Source of the DNA: JAZDEY01 sp043808325 [NCBI: Candidatus Eiseniibacteriota bacterium]
GTDB taxonomy: Bacteria > Arandabacterota > Arandabacteria > Arandabacterales
Direction of reading: 5' to 3'
Assembly: GCA_043808325.1 (NCBI GenBank)
Contig: JAZDEY010000056.1
Coordinates: 1 to 64,000 of the forward strand
Length of the DNA stretch: 64,000 nucleotides
Below the pieces are notes generated by a model. The model worked only from the letters and a program-made list of their open reading frames with translations. It did no database searches and was not told the DNA's origin. The position numbers and the translations under genes were made by a program. Within the stretch, counting starts at the first letter, position 1, and each line of letters begins with the position of its first letter. Shown piece by piece: positions 61,717 to 64,000 of the stretch.

Positions 61717-61750
61717 GGGACGAGTCTAATCGCTCGTCCCTTGCTTGTTG
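61717..61750 (+). terminator. Hairpin between the peptide and the nucleotidyltransferase (partial terminator or attenuator)
   Basis: GGGACGAG (61717-61724) pairs with CTCGTCCC (61733-61740), loop of eight, followed by TTGCTTGTTG. The weak U-tract fits partial termination that would give more peptide than enzyme mRNA. Confidence 0.55.
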
Positions 61751-61768
61751 CAGAAGTGGCTGTGAGAG

Positions 61769-62518
61769 ATGGAAGCACAGAGAGAATTGCTCGTACGCCA
61801 AGCTCGGACGATCACTCAGCGCGAGGCCGAGCGGCAAGAACCCATCTTCGCGTTGCTGACCGGTTCCGCCGCCTGGGGTGCGGTCTCGTCGCGAAGCGAC
61901 ATCGACATCATATTCATTTCCCGGCAGAGTGACTTCGTATCCTACAGATACTACATGCCCGGGCTTACGGACGTCACCATTCGGACCGAAGTCGGAAGGA
62001 TTCCTCTCGCCTACTTGGAGAAGATTCTTGCCTCGGGTTACGCAGACGACATTTCTACGGGAGTCCGCGAGCAGATAAGAAACGCGCGCGTGCTTCTCGG
62101 CGACCAGCAGAGAGCCCAGGAGATGATTGCCGGATTCGCCGCCCTCAAGCCCAGAAAGAAGCTCCTTGGGGAGTATCTCTTTCTGGCAGGAGAGGCTCTG
62201 GCCAAGACAAGACAGGCCCTGGCCGAGCCAAGTGCCACTAAGGCCGTGTTATGGATGGATGCCCTGTCCAAGAATATCTGGCGACTTGTGCTCGTGGCCG
62301 ACCACCAGATCGGTGTTCAGAAGGACAAGCACGAAATCAGAGCGGCGCGTGCGGAACTGGACGAGCGCAAGTTCGCTGACTACCAGGTCTCAAGAAGGGT
62401 CGCGGGCATTGACAAGCAATCCGCCCTGACCATGTTGCGCGCAGCGCAGGCAGTGATATCGAAGGTATTGAATCTCGCAGGCATAAGCTCAAGCATTGTC
62501 GGTGAGATCGAGGAGTGA
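61769..62518 (+). CDS. Nucleotidyltransferase with helical C-terminal domain
   Basis: The 249-residue protein has the DNA polymerase beta-type minimal nucleotidyltransferase motif LLTGSAAWGAVSSRSDIDIIFIS (G32-S33, Asp44 and Asp46; split here as LLTGSAAWG and SRSDIDIIF). The remaining residues, from about 120, are helical and resemble the HEPN-type or substrate-binding helices of MNT proteins. Such enzymes move a nucleotide from NTP to a small molecule, RNA or protein. It begins 29 bases after the hairpin and is followed after four bases by a paralogue-like gene. In this setting it may adenylylate the peptide, a modification enzyme or a partner. Role inferred only. Confidence 0.8.
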   Translation: MEAQRELLVRQARTITQREAERQEPIFALLTGSAAWGAVSSRSDIDIIFISRQSDFVSYRYYMPGLTDVTIRTEVGRIPLAYLEKILASGYADDISTGVREQIRNARVLLGDQQRAQEMIAGFAALKPRKKLLGEYLFLAGEALAKTRQALAEPSATKAVLWMDALSKNIWRLVLVADHQIGVQKDKHEIRAARAELDERKFADYQVSRRVAGIDKQSALTMLRAAQAVISKVLNLAGISSSIVGEIEE

Positions 62519-62522
62519 CAGA

Positions 62523-63260
62523 TTGGAGAATCTCAAGGGGCTTTCGGACGGCACCCGGCAATTGATCGCTCAGGCGGCCGAGACGCTCCAGAAGGAGACC
62601 GGCGCCACGGCGGTCCTGCTGACCGGCCCTCACGCGCTAGGGCTTGATAGGGCCGAAGACAAGTTCTACTTTGTCTCGATAACCGAGGATCCCGAGGGCG
62701 TGATCGAGCATCGCTTCGCGGAACGCTATGCCGGTATCGAACGGCAGATGGAGATCGGCATCTTCCCGCGCAAGTTCATCGAGAAGCTCGTGAAGGATGG
62801 CTACTGGGACATGGTCTCTCTGCGGGCAGCTGAGGTCCTGAGGATCGCAGTTCCGCTTTTCGATCCGACCGGATACGGCAGGGCCGCAGCCGAGGCCATG
62901 ACGAAGTACCTGCCCGGAAAGCAGTTCATCTCGGGAAAAATCCACGGTATCAAGGCCACCTTCGATGATGCGGTCTCGTTGTACTCCAAGGGTGATTATG
63001 CGGGCGCGATACTGGTGGTACGCGAGGCCCTCCGGCTTGCGGTCGAACTCCTAGTGAAGCAATCCCCGGAGCCCGATCTGGCCGTAGAAGAGGTGGTCAA
63101 GGCCCGGCTTGGCGAACAGGGCTACACCTGGCTGCGCCAGGGCCTTGGCATTGACGGCGTCAGCGAAGCCGATCTAAGTCGTCAGCTGGACCGGCTGATC
63201 GATCTGAGCCGGCGAATCCTCAAAGATCTTGGCATCGCGGATGAGATTCTAGACTCGTAG
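62523..63260 (+). CDS. Nucleotidyltransferase-like protein, catalytic residues lost
   Basis: I start at the TTG at 62523 because it has GAGGAG at seven bases; a codon further upstream lies in the preceding gene. The 245-residue product aligns by eye with the enzyme just upstream, but VLLTGPHALGLDRAEDKFYFV replaces the G-S and D-x-D motifs by G-P (35-36) and D-K-F (46-48), so it should not be active. The C-terminal half is helical (DAVSLYSKGDYAGAI, VREALRLAVELLV). An active/inactive pair suggests a heterodimer in which this protein binds or regulates. It ends 76 bases before the radical SAM gene. Confidence 0.7.
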   Translation: MENLKGLSDGTRQLIAQAAETLQKETGATAVLLTGPHALGLDRAEDKFYFVSITEDPEGVIEHRFAERYAGIERQMEIGIFPRKFIEKLVKDGYWDMVSLRAAEVLRIAVPLFDPTGYGRAAAEAMTKYLPGKQFISGKIHGIKATFDDAVSLYSKGDYAGAILVVREALRLAVELLVKQSPEPDLAVEEVVKARLGEQGYTWLRQGLGIDGVSEADLSRQLDRLIDLSRRILKDLGIADEILDS

Positions 63261-63336
63261 CTACGGGCGGTCCGACCTCGCGGCCGGCTGGAGCCCGTCC
63301 AAGAGTGGCTAGGCCAAACAGGAGTCCGCAAGCCTT

Positions 63337-64000
63337 ATGCCGATAATTGATGCCAGCCTCGTACACGTAGCCAGAGATCGGGCTCACGTTTTCTTCAATC
63401 CCATCACCGGGGGCTATGCGGTCACCGATGATCGCGGCGCCGCCCTTGTGGATCTCATGATGCGGACCGATGATGAAGATCAGGTCATAGACAGGGTAGC
63501 CGCCGACCTTCCACTCGATCCGGTGGCTGCGGCCGCCCGATATGTGGCATTCACCGAGAGACTCCGGAGCCGCGGCATCTTTGAGAGGATCGCCAGGTCC
63601 GCCGACGGAATCCCCACACCCTTCTTCGGATTCATCGAGGTCACTCGGAAGTGCCCCACCCTGTGCCGGATATGCGCGATCGATACCGGCAGAGGTTCCG
63701 AGGACGTACTCACCCTCGATGAGATCAAGGGCGTGATCGATCAGTTTAAGGAGCTCGGCATCAAGTACGTGGCCCTCACCGGCGGCGACCCGCTTCTAAG
63801 GAGCGACCTCCTTGAGATTCTCAACCACGCGGCGAAACGGGAGATGCCATCCGGGTTCTCGAGCAGCCTCGTGACCCTGACAGAAGACGTCGCGCGCGCG
63901 ATCGGGGAAAGGGGTGTCCAGGTCCAGGTCAGCCTCGACGGAAGCTCGCCCGAGGTCAACGACTATAACCGCGGACCGGGCTCCTTCGAGAAAGCGATGA
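63337..64000 (+). CDS. PqqD-like/radical SAM peptide-modifying enzyme, cut by the window edge
   Basis: From the ATG at 63337 (AGGAG at 63320-63324, rather far upstream) 221 codons are open to the window end. Residues 1-85 look like a PqqD-type peptide-binding domain (SLVHVARDRAHVFFN, GGYAVTDDRGAALVDLM). Then comes a radical SAM core: C106-x3-C110-x2-C113 (KCPTLCRIC), GGDP at 149-152 and VQVSLDGSSPEVND. A PqqD domain fused to radical SAM is the standard mark of enzymes acting on ribosomal peptides. A SPASM or other C-terminal cluster domain would be past the edge. It is the best evidence for a peptide-maturation cluster here. Confidence 0.85.
   Translation, partial: MPIIDASLVHVARDRAHVFFNPITGGYAVTDDRGAALVDLMMRTDDEDQVIDRVAADLPLDPVAAAARYVAFTERLRSRGIFERIARSADGIPTPFFGFIEVTRKCPTLCRICAIDTGRGSEDVLTLDEIKGVIDQFKELGIKYVALTGGDPLLRSDLLEILNHAAKREMPSGFSSSLVTLTEDVARAIGERGVQVQVSLDGSSPEVNDYNRGPGSFEKAM

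Overview
The window looks like 64 kb from a GC-rich, Gram-negative-type bacterium, probably an uncultured candidate phylum near the Fibrobacterota-Chlorobiota-Bacteroidota (FCB) group (names such as Eisenbacteria, Krumholzibacteriota, Latescibacterota or WOR-3 come to mind, but I cannot choose between them). The clues are large secreted proteins ending in FlgD/T9SS-like C-terminal beta domains, many lipoprotein signal peptides, an FCB-like YbeY active-site variant, two-subunit GlyRS and consensus sigma70-type promoters. No rRNA, tRNA, CRISPR array or intact transposase was seen.

Layout. 0.15-2.9 kb: minus-strand set of a class III aminotransferase, a DUF4438 protein and an HD hydrolase. 3-14 kb: five big secreted proteins or lipoproteins with recognisable promoters and one clear terminator. 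14-30 kb: an envelope-glycan block of GT-C glycosyltransferases (one fused to TPRs), two YfhO proteins, a flippase-like protein, a GT2 enzyme and two alkaline-phosphatase (AP) superfamily enzymes, translationally coupled to housekeeping genes. 30-45 kb: minus-strand housekeeping (glyS, glyQ, recO, a CBS-domain CNNM protein, ybeY, phoH, a LysM protein and a small lipoprotein, aspS, hisS, vanZ-like, cytochrome c biogenesis ccsA/resB, DUF6485, MFS transporter, PTS IIA). 46-51 kb: a secreted metallophosphoesterase, then a plus-strand operon of GT4, Tmk-like kinase and AP-superfamily enzyme. 51.3-52.6 kb: gene-poor, with four copies of a short GGGGTGTGTCCC-type repeat, a DUF2892 gene and a GNAT remnant. 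52.6-55.9 kb: a sulfate-activation operon (ATP sulfurylase, AP-superfamily enzyme, APS kinase). 55.9-58 kb: a lower-GC Panacea/RelE-like toxin-antitoxin island bounded by 73-bp direct repeats that each carry a hairpin. 58-61.2 kb: another AP-superfamily enzyme, a DUF362 protein and a DUF92 protein.

The most novel part is the right end (61.4-64 kb). A good promoter and a structured leader precede a 33-residue peptide gene with a perfect ribosome binding site, one Cys and a seven-proline run. It is followed by a hairpin, a nucleotidyltransferase, a second nucleotidyltransferase-like protein that has lost its catalytic residues, and a PqqD-like/radical SAM enzyme cut by the window edge. This has the layout of a small RiPP (ribosomally made, post-translationally modified peptide) cluster with an unusual nucleotidyltransferase pair. 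A rival reading is that the peptide is a proline-stalling leader.

A second theme is five AP-superfamily hydrolases, four without signal peptides. A C-terminal tail ending in L-G-Y-I plus one residue (I-G-Y-I in one case) is shared by two of them and by the APS kinase. This hints at a common, undescribed interaction or targeting tag linked to sulfate activation and envelope glycans.
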